Below are positions 19,351 to 32,900 of a stretch of DNA of 64,000 nucleotides, in pieces (positions within the stretch are counted from its first letter, which is position 1; every line of letters starts with the position of its first letter). Made by a program: the position numbers and the translations under genes. The notes under the pieces are model-generated. The model worked only from the letters and a program-made list of their open reading frames with translations. It ran no database searches and was not told the DNA's origin. This stretch comes from Magicicada septendecula. Lineage: Eukaryota; Arthropoda; Insecta; Hemiptera; Cicadidae. The stretch covers positions 1-64,000 of the forward strand of contig JAWRYS010001480.1 of assembly GCA_034769895.1 (NCBI GenBank), given 5' to 3'.

Positions 19351-22300
19351 GAATTTTACCAGGATTGTTATTAATTATTATTGTATGAAAGAAATTTAAT
19401 CTGGTTTTATATGTTTACAGAAGGGAGTCTCCCCCATTTTCGGGCGGTCACGATCTTACCAGTCCTGGCCGTGGTATTCGGAACTTGGAGGCGGGCCATG
19501 GTTGGAGGATCTTCCTTCGGGCGGTGAACGCAACGATGGTCCGGCTCCACCAAAATTGGTTAAAATTAGAAAACTCACAACACTTTGAACGGGGAGGGGG
19601 ACCCATAGTTTCGTGGAAAGGTAGTATATATATATATTTTTTTTTTCTTTCCTCTTTTCACGAAATATTTTAGTTTTATTTTAGAAATTGTAAAATGAAA
19701 CAACAAAAAATTTGTAATTTGAATACTTAAATTTTCAAATAATTGTTTTCCCTCAGAAAACAACACAAATGTATTTTATTTGGATGTAACTGTATAAGAT
19801 GATTCACTGTGGTACTTATTATTTTGTCAGAAAGAAAATGTTAGTGAAAAGTGAAAGATTGGACTTGCAGAAGTGTCTATGTGAAAACTTTTAAAAAGTA
19901 AATAAAAGAACTTGTTATTATACAAGATTAAAGGGTAATTTTAGGGGGTAGTTTGGTGCTTAATGAAGTGATAATAACAATGGAGTGTTGAGTTGCATTT
20001 GTAGAAAGATTAATTTCATTTATTAAGTAATTAGTTAGTCATTAAGTGGCTATTGTGGGGGTGGCCTGTGCTCTCACAAGTAGCGAAAAGGGTTGGGGGT
20101 AGCAGTGAGTGTTACCTCCATCGGAGGCCAAACTGGCGATACATGTGCGGCATACCTTATCCGTGTAAAGTAAAAATTTTACACACAATACTAAATGACA
20201 GTGTCGCACATAATGAGATGGATATAAAACAGGCAGTGAAAGTTTAGATTTCCTCGACTTTTCGGGCGGTTACTGCCTTACCAGCACTAACCGTGGTTTT
20301 GGCTAGCGGCCAGCTATGGTCATACCAAGTCCCTTGACCATAGCTGACTCGAAATTGGTACAGATTTGAAATTCAATGGGGGGACAATTAGAGGAAATCT
20401 CCCGGAAACTATGGAACAGCGGCTGCCACTCTGTTCGAGGAGGAACAGCAGAGCCAGGTGGCAGATCCGTTTTAAGGGTGCATGATTTTATAACAAGAAC
20501 ATTATGATGTTCACTAACTTTAAAACTTAACAGCGGAAGCAGAGACACGGAGAGGTAAAACCCTGCTCCAAAATATACCGTCTCTGTGGAAGCGAATGGG
20601 CGCCACAGTCCAACATAATCTGAAATAGTGTGTGTGCCTGGGAGGTGACGCAAAGGAGTCACGAATTTAAAGTTTATGACGTAAAAGTTTTTGCTTATTC
20701 AAAGTTTAATTCAAATAAAACTGCTTGTGCTCTGTTCAGGTAATTAGCTACTCAGATATTTAAAAATAAGGTGTTCATGCTATAATTTTAAGTGTATTAT
20801 TTTATTGTTGTCTGTTAGATAAGCATTGATAAGGATATGTAATTTTATTATGTGTGTATTTTTTTTTTTAAGCCAATAAGTAAATCGTCTGGCAGGCTAA
20901 CATAAATAACCAGAATCAGAGAAATGGGAAACAATGAGGTGAGAAGGGAGAATAAATAAAATAAATATGTATATTCCATGCAATTTGTACAATTTTGAAT
21001 GGTATTCATGGTGTTTTAATTATGTCAGGAGATCAGCTGATCAGCAATGATGTCACTGGTAGGTTAGTTATAAAGGTTACAAGTTATTAATGTTCAATGC
21101 TATGTTTAATGTACTACAGATATTTTGAAGTAAAGATCAAAAGAATATGAGAAATAAAATAACAATAATTTATGCAAATTAATAAAAGATAATTCATGGG
21201 TGATAAATGTTTTATGGGACATGTAGACCTGTCCGAATTGAATTAAAAGTTGAATTTGAAATGATAGAGATGAATATGACGTAATGTTGTTTTTGAGTTA
21301 ATGTAATGTAACAGAGTTGGTGAAGTATTAATGTTGACACAGTGGTAATGGAGACTTTATGTAGATTTTGAGTGACATATTGTTGTTTTTATAGTTAATA
21401 AGGTTATTTTGTGTATTTGTAGTAATGTAATGAGATTGAGAATTTTGGGGATGGCAATTTTGTATTTGGGGGTAGTGTCATGTAGGAGTCCGCAACAAGG
21501 GTTGGGACGGGATAGGAATAGATTTTAGTGGGGAAGGGGCCGCCTTAGGTAGAATCCGGGCCGCCAAATAAGGGAATTGAGTTTTTTGGGTAGGGGAAAC
21601 ACGTATCCTATGTACAAAGGGTTATAGAGTATTTTATATGTAGAGAAGGTGGCGTTTTGTGTAATGATAAGTTGGGGTTTAGAGTGTTCTGATTAGTAGA
21701 GATTTTGGTAGAGATGGGTGTCATGATAAGTGAAGTTGATTAATATTAGAGTCAGAGGGAGAAAGTTTATATATGTATAGAGATCTAATACAGTAAATGA
21801 GAATGAATAATTTACATCACCCACAGTATATTAAAGTAAGATTGTTGAAAAGAAAGAGAGATTCATGATAAAGAATATACAATTGTTTATTTTTTTCAAC
21901 CAGTGACAGAATTTTGATAAAATTTGAAAATGATATAAAATCAAGAATTGTTTATTTTAAATAATTTAAATGTCAACTTGATTATTATATTAATATTTTG
22001 TTTATTTTAAATATTGTATTTTATTATGTTTTGTATTTCAAGTTAGGATATTACAGATGTTCAGTGTATTTTCAGAAATCATACATAACATATGTAGGTC
22101 AAGGGTTTTGGACTTGACCTAGTTTCGATCAGCTGATGAGGTCATACACCTACTAAGCTGGTATAGTAGGAAGCCAATTTTAATTTGTTTGTTTAATTAA
22201 TTCAAACCAATATTTGAATAATCTTAATAAAGGTTATTTAATAAATAAATTTAATAAACTTTTTCATGAATAAATTTAAATTTTTTTTGAATTTTAAAAT

Positions 22301-22957
22301 TTAAAATTTTTTTTTTTAAATTTTTTGAAAAAAAAAACTTGATTTTTCGCCTGCCAGCGAATGACTATTTTAGATAATGATTTTTTATTATGTGTGCATG
22401 AACCATGTTTCTTTTATTGTATTGCATTGTATTGGTAGTCTATAAGTGGTTCTCATGTTAGAGTAAGGATGTGTTTATATTAGTAGAAATGTCTAGGTTA
22501 AGTCATGTTAAAGAAAAAAAAAAAAAAGGAAAAAAGGAGGAAGAGAATTTTTTGATAAAAGATTATTTTTTTTGAATTTTGAATTTTTAAATTTTTAGTA
22601 AATTTTAAAAGAAATTTTTATTTTTTTTATGTGTTATGGTAACATGTAATGTTAGTATGTGTGAGCCCAGTATTTGCTAAAGGCAGCCCAGCTTGCAAAA
22701 AGGGGATCCATATCGGCGGAGGAGCTGGAGTAATTTTAGCCAGGGGTTGAGGATTTTTGGGGGTAGCATGTTAAAAGGCGAGGTGCACCGTGGTGCGAAT
22801 CTGTTCGATTTCTCGGTGTTGGGATCTCTTACGGAGAAGTCCAGTGATCTCGTTCAGATAAGTCCATGGTCGCTGAGCCAGGGGGGTCATGTACCCATGA
22901 GAGTAAGAATCAGGGGGTTGTTGGCACCAGTTCCTCACCGGTCCTCTTCGGGGTTAT
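19351..22957 (+). other. Element A (copy 1) 3' non-coding region
   Basis: About 3.6 kb without a convincing gene. Features: a repeated GC-rich motif TTTTCGGGCGGTYAC...CTTACCAG...CCGTGGT at 19437-19480 and 20259-20300; a perfect 10-bp hairpin AGCTATGGTC/GACCATAGCT at 20312-20345; a conserved hairpin segment at 20622-20663 (TGTGTGCCTGGGAGGTGAC...GTCAC); homology to B from 20669; and a GC island at 21484-21607 shared with A2, B and C. Small open frames (e.g. 19485-19673, 20053-20247) do not resemble env or any known protein. Confidence 0.7.
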
Positions 22958-23007
22958 CGATGAGATTTCTTCTGTCGTGGACAGCAGAATTCTCATCGAG
23001 GGGGTAT
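22958..23007 (+). promoter_or_regulatory. Pre-PPT hairpin and polypurine tract, element A copy 1
   Basis: Hairpin 22958-22998 (CGATGAGATTTCTTCTGTC, loop GTG, GACAGCAGAATTCTCATCG), then GAGGGGG and TAT before the LTR. Confidence 0.75.
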
Positions 23008-24247
23008 TGTAGCGGGTCAGATTTTGGGTGTTTTTATTTTAACGGTTTGGGGCAATTATATATTTTTATTCATTTCGTTTTTGGTGTGGGGCCTTATAAA
23101 ATAATGTAAAACTGTATTATTGTGCAACGTATTTGTCCGTATAACAGACCAGTGTTGAGAAACAGTTCGAGATAAAGCAGTAAGACGCAGGTTGTTGTTG
23201 AGTAATGCGGTGAGGAATTTCCATCTCCACAAAATTCGCAGAACTCTGTAAATGTGTGTCAACGCTCAAGCGCAACTACACCTGCACGCGCTCAAAGGAC
23301 GCTCTAACAAAAAACTCAAGATGGCCAGAGCGCAAAAATATTCGTCGTCTTCGTCAAGACCTCCCGGAAGTCGCATTAAACTCCGCCTACTGTTGGTGAC
23401 ATCAGCATAGCCAAGTCCAATATCGGCCTCTGGACACACACACATACCAGCTTTAATCCATATATAAAGTGGTTACTTCCCAACAAATGAGGCCGGAGCG
23501 ACGAAAGCATAGGGGCAGTGAAACACTGATTCCCGGCAGAAAGTAAAACGTACCTGTTACATTACAGCCCAGTCTAACAGTTGTATCCACCGGCGCCGGT
23601 ACAATTAAAGTAGGCTCGCCAACCAAGTTTTACTTTATCAACAGAAGAGGTGTTAATTATGGCCAAAATTTCTATGTGACCGCGGTCGACACAACCTGGA
23701 GTAGAGAAAACAGTTTTTTATTAAAAAGGAACAATCAACTTTCGTTTAAACTATGAGTGTGTGTAGGAACCGCGTGGCGACGTCTACGTAAGGGTTGGGG
23801 GGGGAGCTTAATATGAAATGGTAAAGGGTTTGTAAATTCAGTATATATGTGTGAATGGCAAAGCTGGGCTATCTTTTGTGTGTGTGCTTTATAATTGTGC
23901 TGGTCTCTGTTTGTGTCAGTGTTGAAAATTGTATTTCGTGTGATGTAAACAAAAATGATACCTAAGGTAAGCCATATTAATAAGTAAGTAAGATGCAAAA
24001 AGCAGGATAAAATCTTCATTTGTTTTTATTTTATGATTAAAATTTTTGTTTTATTTTGATGGTTTGAGCAAATTAAAATCGATTCTCTTCATACGAATGT
24101 GTTGTGCAAATTATTCACACAACCTTGAGAAATTGCGCCTGTATACTCAAGTACGTATGACGCAACCTTGAAGCCCAGTGATGGTAAGTAAGTTTCTCAA
24201 TGCTTGTTTTTGTATTGTTATTATGTGGATCATTAATGAACATAACA
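23008..24247 (+). repeat. Element A, middle LTR (LTR2)
   Basis: 1240 bp. By eye identical to LTR3. It serves both as 3' LTR of copy 1 and 5' LTR of copy 2. Confidence 0.93.
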
Positions 24248-24248
24248 A

Positions 24249-24266
24249 TGGCGCTACGAACGGGAC
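24249..24266 (+). promoter_or_regulatory. Primer binding site, element A copy 2
   Basis: TGGCGCTACGAACGGGAC, identical to copy 1. Confidence 0.7.
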
Positions 24267-24427
24267 GAATTTATTAATAGAAATTCCATACCTACAAATG
24301 AGATACAGGCGTGATTGAGAGGTTGCGTGAAAATACGCAAAAGGTACTTATGTAAAGTTATACAAAATAAGTAAAGCATATTTGTTCACGTAAGAAACAG
24401 AATAAATACCTAAAAAAAAATATAATA

Positions 24428-26281
24428 ATGGAACATACAGAGAACGGAGTCGATTTGACCGACTCGACTGTGATAAGCGAAACAGCTGAATTTGACGAAT
24501 CAGCTGTGATGAGTAGTCTTGACATACATTCAACACCGAATGTAGGTCAAGACGAGAAAATTATGAATGTAAGCAAAACAAATGAAAAAGATAGTACAGA
24601 TGATTCGGGGATCCAAACGACCCCAAAATCGAATAGAGAAAGTAAAAATAATAATGGTGAAGTCAGCTTCACTGACAATAAAACAGAAAGTCAGTCGACA
24701 CCAGTCCCGATCAAAAAATCTGAAGATCAAGATATAATGAAAATGATCCAATTTCTTTGTACCAGTTTCAATAAATTTGATGTAAAGTTAGACGAACAAA
24801 TTAAATTGAGCAATGACTTTGACACCAAATTAGAAGTACAAAATAATAAATTTGACGAGTTAAAAAATCAGAATAATGAGTTGAAATATGAGATCCAAGA
24901 AATTAACAAACATTGTGAAAATACCAAAGTAGAATTTACCAATAGAGTCAACCAAGTAGAAACCAAGTTAGATGATTCAATGCAAAAGGTAGATGTTAAA
25001 TTTAATGAAATAGATAGTCAGATACATAGAGTTGAGAAGCAAATAAATGAGAATAACGAGTATTTAATAAGTTCAATGAATGAGCATAACAATGACATAG
25101 AAATTAAAATTAATAAATGTAATACTGAAACTGAATGTAAGTTGAGTAGCGTAATAATGACCGTTGAAAAAATTAGTCAAAATATCGATGAACACCAAAA
25201 TAAGGTAGACTCTAAAATAAATGAAATTGAAAATAATTATAAGACAGAAATACAAGCAGTAAATGAATCTATTGAAGTCATGTCAAAAAATAATGTACAG
25301 TCTGAATATAGTAATGACAAAAAATTATACTCTCTTGAACAAAATATTAGTAGTATGCGAGATGAATTAAGTTTAGTGAAAAATCAAAATGTAAACAATG
25401 TTACTGAGCGCATATTTATGACACGAGATACAAATAATGAAATAGAATTAGAAACTTTCAATTGTGACAATCGTAGAGTACACCCAATACAATTTTTAAA
25501 TAGGGTTAGGGAGTTTAATTGGTTTAATAGTAGTAGCTGGGAGGTTAAGTTGCTGAAGATTATCAAATGTTTTAAAGGTAGTGCCGAGATATGGTCGGAA
25601 GTACACCATACCGAATGGGATAGTTTTGAGGATTTTGAGATAGCTTTTCGAAACAAATATTGGTCAGAAGAAGACCAAGAAATATTAAGAAGTAAAATAA
25701 TGGGTAACGGGAATTTTGGTAGGATGAATAACCACCTAACCATATATGTGATGACCATATACAACGAAGCTAAATATCTAGAACCGCCGTTGCCTTTCCG
25801 ATCATTTGTAAGACATATTAGCAAACACCTGCCCAGAGAAGTGCAAATTACGCTAATGACTAGAGAGATTACAAATGTAAGCGAGTTAGAAAACATGTTA
25901 GATGTATTACAGAATATAGGGGAACGCGACATAGGGCGACGTTCAACCACACCAGTAGTACCACACCATAATAATAATAATTTCCATCATAACAGGGGTA
26001 CACAGAATTTTCATAGAGGAGCGCGGGGAGGAAGTTTCGATAATAGGGGCGAGAGTTGGAGGTGTAGAACATGTGAAACCGACAATTACGCTAATAGAAC
26101 AAATTGTTTCAGACGTCATCGGAACAGGGAGTGCGCCAGGAACGAGCGAACAAACCTACCACCCAATCAACAGTCGAGAGGAGGAGAATTTCACAGAGGA
26201 GCGCCGAGAGGAGGAGGACAATATAACAGAGGGAGAGGGGGAAATCATCCAGCTGTGGCGGGTCCCTCCACGGAAAACTAG
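24428..26281 (+). CDS. gag: Gag of element A (copy 2), zinc finger damaged
   Basis: A 617-residue frame nearly identical to the gag at 7323. Coding differences seen include S10T, R to W in REFN[R/W]F, I to V near the end of the core, and C563R in the zinc finger (CFRR instead of CFRC). The last removes the fourth cysteine of the RanBP2-type finger, so RNA binding by this copy is probably impaired although the frame is open. Confidence 0.88.
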   Translation: MEHTENGVDLTDSTVISETAEFDESAVMSSLDIHSTPNVGQDEKIMNVSKTNEKDSTDDSGIQTTPKSNRESKNNNGEVSFTDNKTESQSTPVPIKKSEDQDIMKMIQFLCTSFNKFDVKLDEQIKLSNDFDTKLEVQNNKFDELKNQNNELKYEIQEINKHCENTKVEFTNRVNQVETKLDDSMQKVDVKFNEIDSQIHRVEKQINENNEYLISSMNEHNNDIEIKINKCNTETECKLSSVIMTVEKISQNIDEHQNKVDSKINEIENNYKTEIQAVNESIEVMSKNNVQSEYSNDKKLYSLEQNISSMRDELSLVKNQNVNNVTERIFMTRDTNNEIELETFNCDNRRVHPIQFLNRVREFNWFNSSSWEVKLLKIIKCFKGSAEIWSEVHHTEWDSFEDFEIAFRNKYWSEEDQEILRSKIMGNGNFGRMNNHLTIYVMTIYNEAKYLEPPLPFRSFVRHISKHLPREVQITLMTREITNVSELENMLDVLQNIGERDIGRRSTTPVVPHHNNNNFHHNRGTQNFHRGARGGSFDNRGESWRCRTCETDNYANRTNCFRRHRNRECARNERTNLPPNQQSRGGEFHRGAPRGGGQYNRGRGGNHPAVAGPSTEN

Positions 26282-26289
26282 GGAGGACA

Positions 26290-29200
26290 ATGGAGAAGCG
26301 GGCCGAACCATTGTCTATGGAAAACAGGAGGGTCCAAATAATCAACAGATACCATAATAACGTTATCAAGATGGACATGGCGAAGGAACTGTTAGAAGAA
26401 GAGGAGAATAAGGTGATGGAACGCAGAACAGGATTAACTGAGGTGACGATTAACATTGAAGGTAAGAATTATAAAACTTTAATTGATACCGGTAGCGAGA
26501 TCTCAGTAATTTCTGAAAATGTCATGGGTGAATTAAAAGAGTTAAACAAAAATATACCATCATTACCAGTTGCAGGGGTTACAGTAGTGGGGGTAACTGG
26601 GGTGAGAAGTAAGAGAATAACCAGACAAGTACAATTAAATATTCTAATAAATGAAGTTGAATTTGAAAACACTTTCCTAGTAGTTAAAGGGTTGAGTTTA
26701 GATGTAATCTTGGGAAATGATTTTTTGGAAAGAAACGGAGCAGTCATAGATTTCAATAAACAAATAGTAAAATTTGAGAAGGGGAACAAACCAGTCAGAA
26801 TAGAGTTTAAGAAAGTAGTAAGTGAAGCTAAAGTCACGGGAATAAAAATGTTACATAAACAGATAACTGATAGAGAGATAGAAACTAAAATAAATATATG
26901 TCTAGAGAGTGATGGTCTAGAAAATGAGGAGAGAGAGATGCATGAGCGTAATGAGAGTGTGTGGGCAAATAGAGCCGATAAATTTTTCAATGAAAATACA
27001 ATTGTAGGAAATACTCAACAACAGGAGCTGTGGGCAGTTGTCGAGCAGTACAGAGCGGTGTTTGATGAATCACCAGGGAAAGCGAAGGACTACATCTGCG
27101 AGCTGAAAGTTCGGGACCACGCACCATACATGCAGAGAAGCTACCCAGTGCCGTTTTCGAAGAGGAGGGCTGTACAGGAGGAATTAGACCGTATGATGCA
27201 AGGAGGCATAATTGAACGCTCAGTATCACCTTATTCAAACCCTTTGGTGGTAGTGATAAAGAAGGATGGCAAGGTAAGGTTATGTTTAGATGCTCGGAAA
27301 ATTAATCAAATTATTATACCTGACAGGGAATCTCCGGAACCCATAAATGAGATTTTACAAAAGTTTAGCGGAGTCAAATACATGACGTCCTTAGACCTGA
27401 CCGCTGGATACTGGCAGGTGCCATTAGCAACAGAGAGCAGGAAATACACAGCTTTTCTTTTTAACGGTAAGAATTACCAGTTTAAACGCTTACCTTTTGG
27501 ATTAAACACCAGTGTTGCCAGTTTTATCAAATGTTTAGATAATATTTTACAACCTAAGGATTTAGATTTTTTAACTGTATATGTCGATGATATCTTGATA
27601 GCCTCTAGAACGTTCACTGAACATTTAGAACACATAGAATATGTATTAGATAAGCTACAAAGAGGGGGTTTAACAGTGAATTGGGACAAGTCTAAGTTTC
27701 TGCAGACAGAAATACACTTTTTAGGATTTATTATTACACAGGAGGGGATATTAGCCAACCCTGACAAAGTCGAAGCCATAATGCGATTCCCTGAACCTAA
27801 AAACATTAAGCAACTACAGAGTTTTTTAGGCCTATGCAATTTTTACAGGAAATTTCAGGAGAACTATGCACACACAACATCCAAACTGAGTGCTGTACTG
27901 CAGAAGAATAAACAGTGGAGATGGGGCGATACGGAACGAGCTGCGTTTAATGAAATTAAGAGAAAGTTTAGTCACATGATCATGATGAATCATCCCGATT
28001 TTAATAAGATTTTTTATTTACAGACCGACGCCAGCAATGTAGCGCTAGGTGCCGAGTTATACCAGGAGAGCTGCGACAAGGAACACCTAACGATCGCCTT
28101 CGCCAGTAGATCACTGTTATCGGCGGAAAAGAATTACACGACAACTGAAAAGGAACTACTAAGTATTGTGTTCGCCGTGGGTAAATTCCGCACGTACATC
28201 CTAGGGAATACCACGATCATCCGCACCGATCACAAGGCACTATCCTTCTTAAATACATGTAAACTTGCTCACAGCCATTTAACCAGGTGGGTACTTGTTT
28301 TACAGGAATATAATTTTGAATGGGAGTACATCAAGGGAACAGACAACAAGATACCTGACACTCTTTCACGGGTAGACATGTTAGACAATAAGACAGGTAG
28401 GGATTTAAAGGAAATTGAAATTTTTCAGGTTAGCAGGGAAGACAGAATTTTTGGTGAAGAGTTGAAGGACATCAGAACCATGCAACGAGCAGATGGTAAG
28501 TCAGGTAAGATTATGGATAGTTTAGAAACCGAATTAGTAGAGTCAGAATATAATCAGCAGTTTCAGATTTATCAGGGGTTATTATTTAAGAAAGTAGTAG
28601 GGGGTGAGCGTGATTGGAAACTAGTTATGCCAGAGGGGTTAGTTGATAAGGTTATTTGGGATTGTCATCTAAGATATGGTCATTTCGGGGCGAAGAAGTG
28701 TGTTAATGTTTTGAAAGAGTCATGTGTTTTTAAAAATATGGAAAGAAGGGTTAGAAAATTGTTAAGGGGTTGTGATTTATGTCAGAAATCAAAGGTAGTA
28801 AATTATAGAGTAGAAGGGGAGATGAATTTTATAAAAGTGAATAGACCTTTTGATTTAGTTGCGGTAGATTTGTTTGGGCCATTGCCAAAGGGTAGAGGCG
28901 GGGTGATGTATATTTTTGTGATGCTTGATACTTTTTCTAAATATGTGAGATTGTATAGCGTTAAAAGAGCTACCAGTCAGGTATTGAGTGAGAAGGTGAC
29001 AAAGGACTACATGATTCACGTGGGTAAGCTGAAAGTGATTCTATCAGACCATGGTCCGCAGTTCATCAGTGGGAAATGGTGTCAGACTCTAGGATGGGAA
29101 GGAATCATCACGAAACATACGGCTGTGTACCATCCCCAGTCCAACCAGGCTGAGCGTGTAATGAGAGAGATAGGCAGGATCTTTAGAGCCTATTGTCACG

Positions 29201-29669
29201 CTAAACACAGCGAGTGGCCGTTGTACGTCCGAAGAGTAGAGACTTGGCTGAACAGTACCACCCACGAGTCCTCCGGCTATACACCTCACGAGTTGATCAA
29301 AGGAACACGCCCCCCGAGAATTTTGGAACAGTTGTTTGATTACCCACCTGAGAGTGAGAAGCAGATGTGAGTATAAAAATCAGGTTGGCAAATGAGAGTT
29401 TATTAAGTAAAGGAGAACAAAGAAAACGTAGGCACGACGCAAAAGGTAAGTGGATGAAGTACGAAGTAGGACAATTGGTATTGGTGAGGAGACATGATTT
29501 GTCGAGCGCTCAGGACAAGGAGATTAAGAAATTCTTCTTACTCAATGAAGGACCGTATGAGGTAATAGAAGTTAAGATGAAGAATTCGTATGTATTACAG
29601 AACAGAGAGACAAGGGAGATAGTAGGGACACACAATGCTACAAACTTGAAATTGTATTGGTCATCATAG
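26290..29669 (+). pseudogene. pol: Pol of element A (copy 2), frameshifted near the end
   Basis: Same protease, reverse transcriptase, RNase H and integrase order as copy 1 and uninterrupted through the D,D-35-E core. One base is missing at about 29358 (GAGAAGCAGATG where copy 1 has GAGAAAGCAGATG), so the first frame stops at 29370. The integrase C-terminus continues in another frame to 29669. Replacements against copy 1 include YVDDILIVS to YVDDILIAS, HSRL to HSHL, GKPK to GKLK and KWRQ to KWCQ, most at CpG sites. Catalytic residues are all present. Confidence 0.9.
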
Positions 29670-29944
29670 GAATTTTACCAGGATTGTTATTAATTATTAT
29701 TGTATGAAAGAAATTTAATCTGGTTTTATATGTTTACAGAAGGGAGTTCCCCCATTTTCGGGCGGTCACGATCTTACCAGTCCTGGCCGTGGTATTCAGA
29801 ACTTGGAGGCGGACCATGGTTGGAGGATCTTCCTTCGGGCGGTGAACGCAACGATGGTCCGGCTCCACCAAAATTGGTTAAAATTAGAAAACTCACAACA
29901 CTTTGAACGGGGAGGGGGACCCATAGTTTCGTGGAAAGGTAGTA

Positions 29945-29975
<31 letters not shown>

Positions 29976-32900
29976 CTTTCCTCTTTTCACGAAATATTTT
30001 AGTTTTATTTTAGAAATTGTAAAATGAAACAAAAAAAAATTTGTAATTTGAATACTTAAATTTTCAAATAATTGTTTTCCCTCAGAAAACAACACAAATG
30101 TATTTTATTTGGATGTAACTGTATAAGATGATTCATTGTGGTACTTATTATTTTGTCAGAAAGAAAATGTTAGTGAAAAGTGAAAGATTGGACTTGCAGA
30201 AGTGTCTATGTGAAAACTTTTAAAAAGTACATAAAAGAACTTGTTATTATACAAGATTAAAGGGTAATTTTAGGGGGTAGTTTGGTGCTTAATGAAGTGA
30301 TAATAACAATGGAGTGTTGAGTTGCATTTGTAGAAAGATTAATTTCATTTATTAAGTAATTAGTTAGTCATTAAGTGGCTATTGTGGGGGTGGCCTGTGC
30401 TCTCACAAGTAGCGAAAAGGGTTGGGGGTAGCAGTGAGTGTTACCTCCATCGGAGGCCAAACTGGCGATACATGTGCGGCACACCTTATCCGTGTAAAGT
30501 AAAAATTTTACACACAATACTAAATGACAGTGTCGCACATAATGAGATGGATATAAAACAGGCAGTGAAAGTTTAGATTTCCTCGACTTTTCGGGCGGTT
30601 ACTGCCTTACCAGCACTAACCGTGGTTTTGGCTAGCGGCCAGCTATGGTCATACCAAGTCCCTTGACCATAGCTGACTCGAAATTGGTACAGATTTGAAA
30701 TTCAATGGGGGGACAATTAGAGGAAATCTCCCGGAAACTATGGAACAGCGGCTGCCACTCTGTTCGAGGAGGAACAGCAGAGCCAGGTGGCAGATCCGTT
30801 TTAAGGGTGCATGATTTTATAACAAGAACATTATGATGTTCACTAACTTTAAAACTTAACAGCGGAAGCAGAGACACGGAGAGGTAAAACCCTGCTCCAA
30901 AATATACCGTCTCTGTGGAAGCGAATGGGCGCCACAGTCCAACATAATCTGAAATAGTGTGTGTGGCTGGGAGGTGACGCAAAGGAGTCACGAATTTAAA
31001 GTTTATGACGTAAAAGTTTTTGCTTATTCAAAGTTTAATTCAAATAAAACTGCTTGTGCTCTGTTCAGGTAATTAGCTACTCAGATATTTAAAAATAAGG
31101 TGTTCATGCTATAATTTTAAGTGTATTATTTTATTGTTGTCTGTTAGATAAGCATTGATAAGGATATGTAATTTTATTATGTGTGTATTTTTTTTTTTAA
31201 GCCAATAAGTAAATCGTCTGGCAGGCTAACATAAATAACCAGAATCAGAGAAATGGGAAACAATGAGGTGAGAAGGGAGAATAAATAAAATAAATATGTA
31301 TATTCCATGCAATTTGTACAATTTTGAATGGTATTCATGGTGTTTTAATTATGTCAGGAGATCACCTGATCAGCAATGATGTCACTGGTAGGTTAGTTAT
31401 AAAGGTTACAAGTTATTAATGTTCAATGCTATGTTTAATGTACTACAGATATTTTGAAGTAAAGATCAAAAGAATATGAGAAATAAAATAACAATAATTT
31501 ATGCAAATTAATAAAAGATAATTCATGGGTGATAAATGTTTTATGGGACATGTAGACCTGTCCGAATTGAATTAAAAGTTGAATTTGAAATGATAGAGAT
31601 GAATATGACGTAATGTTGTTTTTGAGTTAATGTAATGTAACAGAGTTGGTGAAGTATTAATGTTGACACAGTGGTAATGGAGACTTTATGTAGATTTTGA
31701 GTGACATATTGTTGTTTTTATAGTTAATAAGGTTATTTTGTGTATTTGTAGTAATGTAATGAGATTGAGAATTTTGGGGATGGCAATTTTGTATTTGGGG
31801 GTAGTGTCATGTAGGAGTCCGCAACAAGGGTTGGGACGGGATAGGAATAGATTTTAGTGGGGAAGGGGCCGCCTTAGGTAGAATCCGGGCCGCCAAATAA
31901 GGGAATTGAGTTTTTTGGGTAGGGGAAACACGTATCCTATGTACAAAGGGTTATAGAGTATTTTATATGTAGAGAAGGTGGCGTTTTGTGTAATGATAAG
32001 TTGGGGTTTAGAGTGTTCTGATTAGTAGAGATTTTGGTAGAGATGGGTGTCATGATAAGTGAAGTTGATTAATATTAGAGTCAGAGGGAGAAAGTTTATA
32101 TATGTATAGAGATCTAATACAGTAAATGAGAATGAATAATTTACATCACCCACAGTATATTAAAGTAAGATTGTTGAAAAGAAAGAGAGATTCATGATAA
32201 AGAATATACAATTGTTTATTTTTTTCAACCAGTGACAGAATTTTGATAAAATTTGAAAATGATATAAAATCAAGAATTGTTTATTTTAAATAATTTAAAT
32301 GTCAACTTGATTATTATATTAATATTTTGTTTATTTTAAATATTGTATTTTATTATGTTTTGTATTTCAAGTTAGGATATTACAGATGTTCAGTGTATTT
32401 TCAGAAATCATACATAACATATGTAGGTCAAGGGTTTTGGACTTGACCTAGTTTCGATCAGCTGATGAGGTCATACACCTACTAAGCTGGTATAGTAGGA
32501 AGCCAATTTTAATTTGTTTGTTTAATTAATTCAAACCAATATTTGAATAATCTTAATAAAGGTTATTTAATAAATAAATTTAATAAACTTTTTCATGAAT
32601 AAATTTAAATTTTTTTTGAATTTTAAAATTTAAAATTTTTTTTTTTAAATTTTTTGAAAAAAAAAAACTTGATTTTTCGCCTGCCAGCGAATGACTATTT
32701 TAGATAATGATTTTTTATTATGTGTGCATGAACCATGTTTCTTTTATTGTATTGCATTGTATTGGTAGTCTATAAGTGGTTCTCATGTTAGAGTAAGGAT
32801 GTGTTTATATTAGTAGAAATGTCTAGGTTAAGTCATGTTAAAGAAAAAAAAAAAAAGGAAAAAAGGAGGAAGAGAATTTTTTGATAAAAGATTATTTTTT

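Noticed and set aside
19485..20662. Possible envelope gene after pol of A
   Set aside because: Only short frames without signal peptide, cysteine pattern or membrane segment are present; a spliced product cannot be excluded but is not supported.
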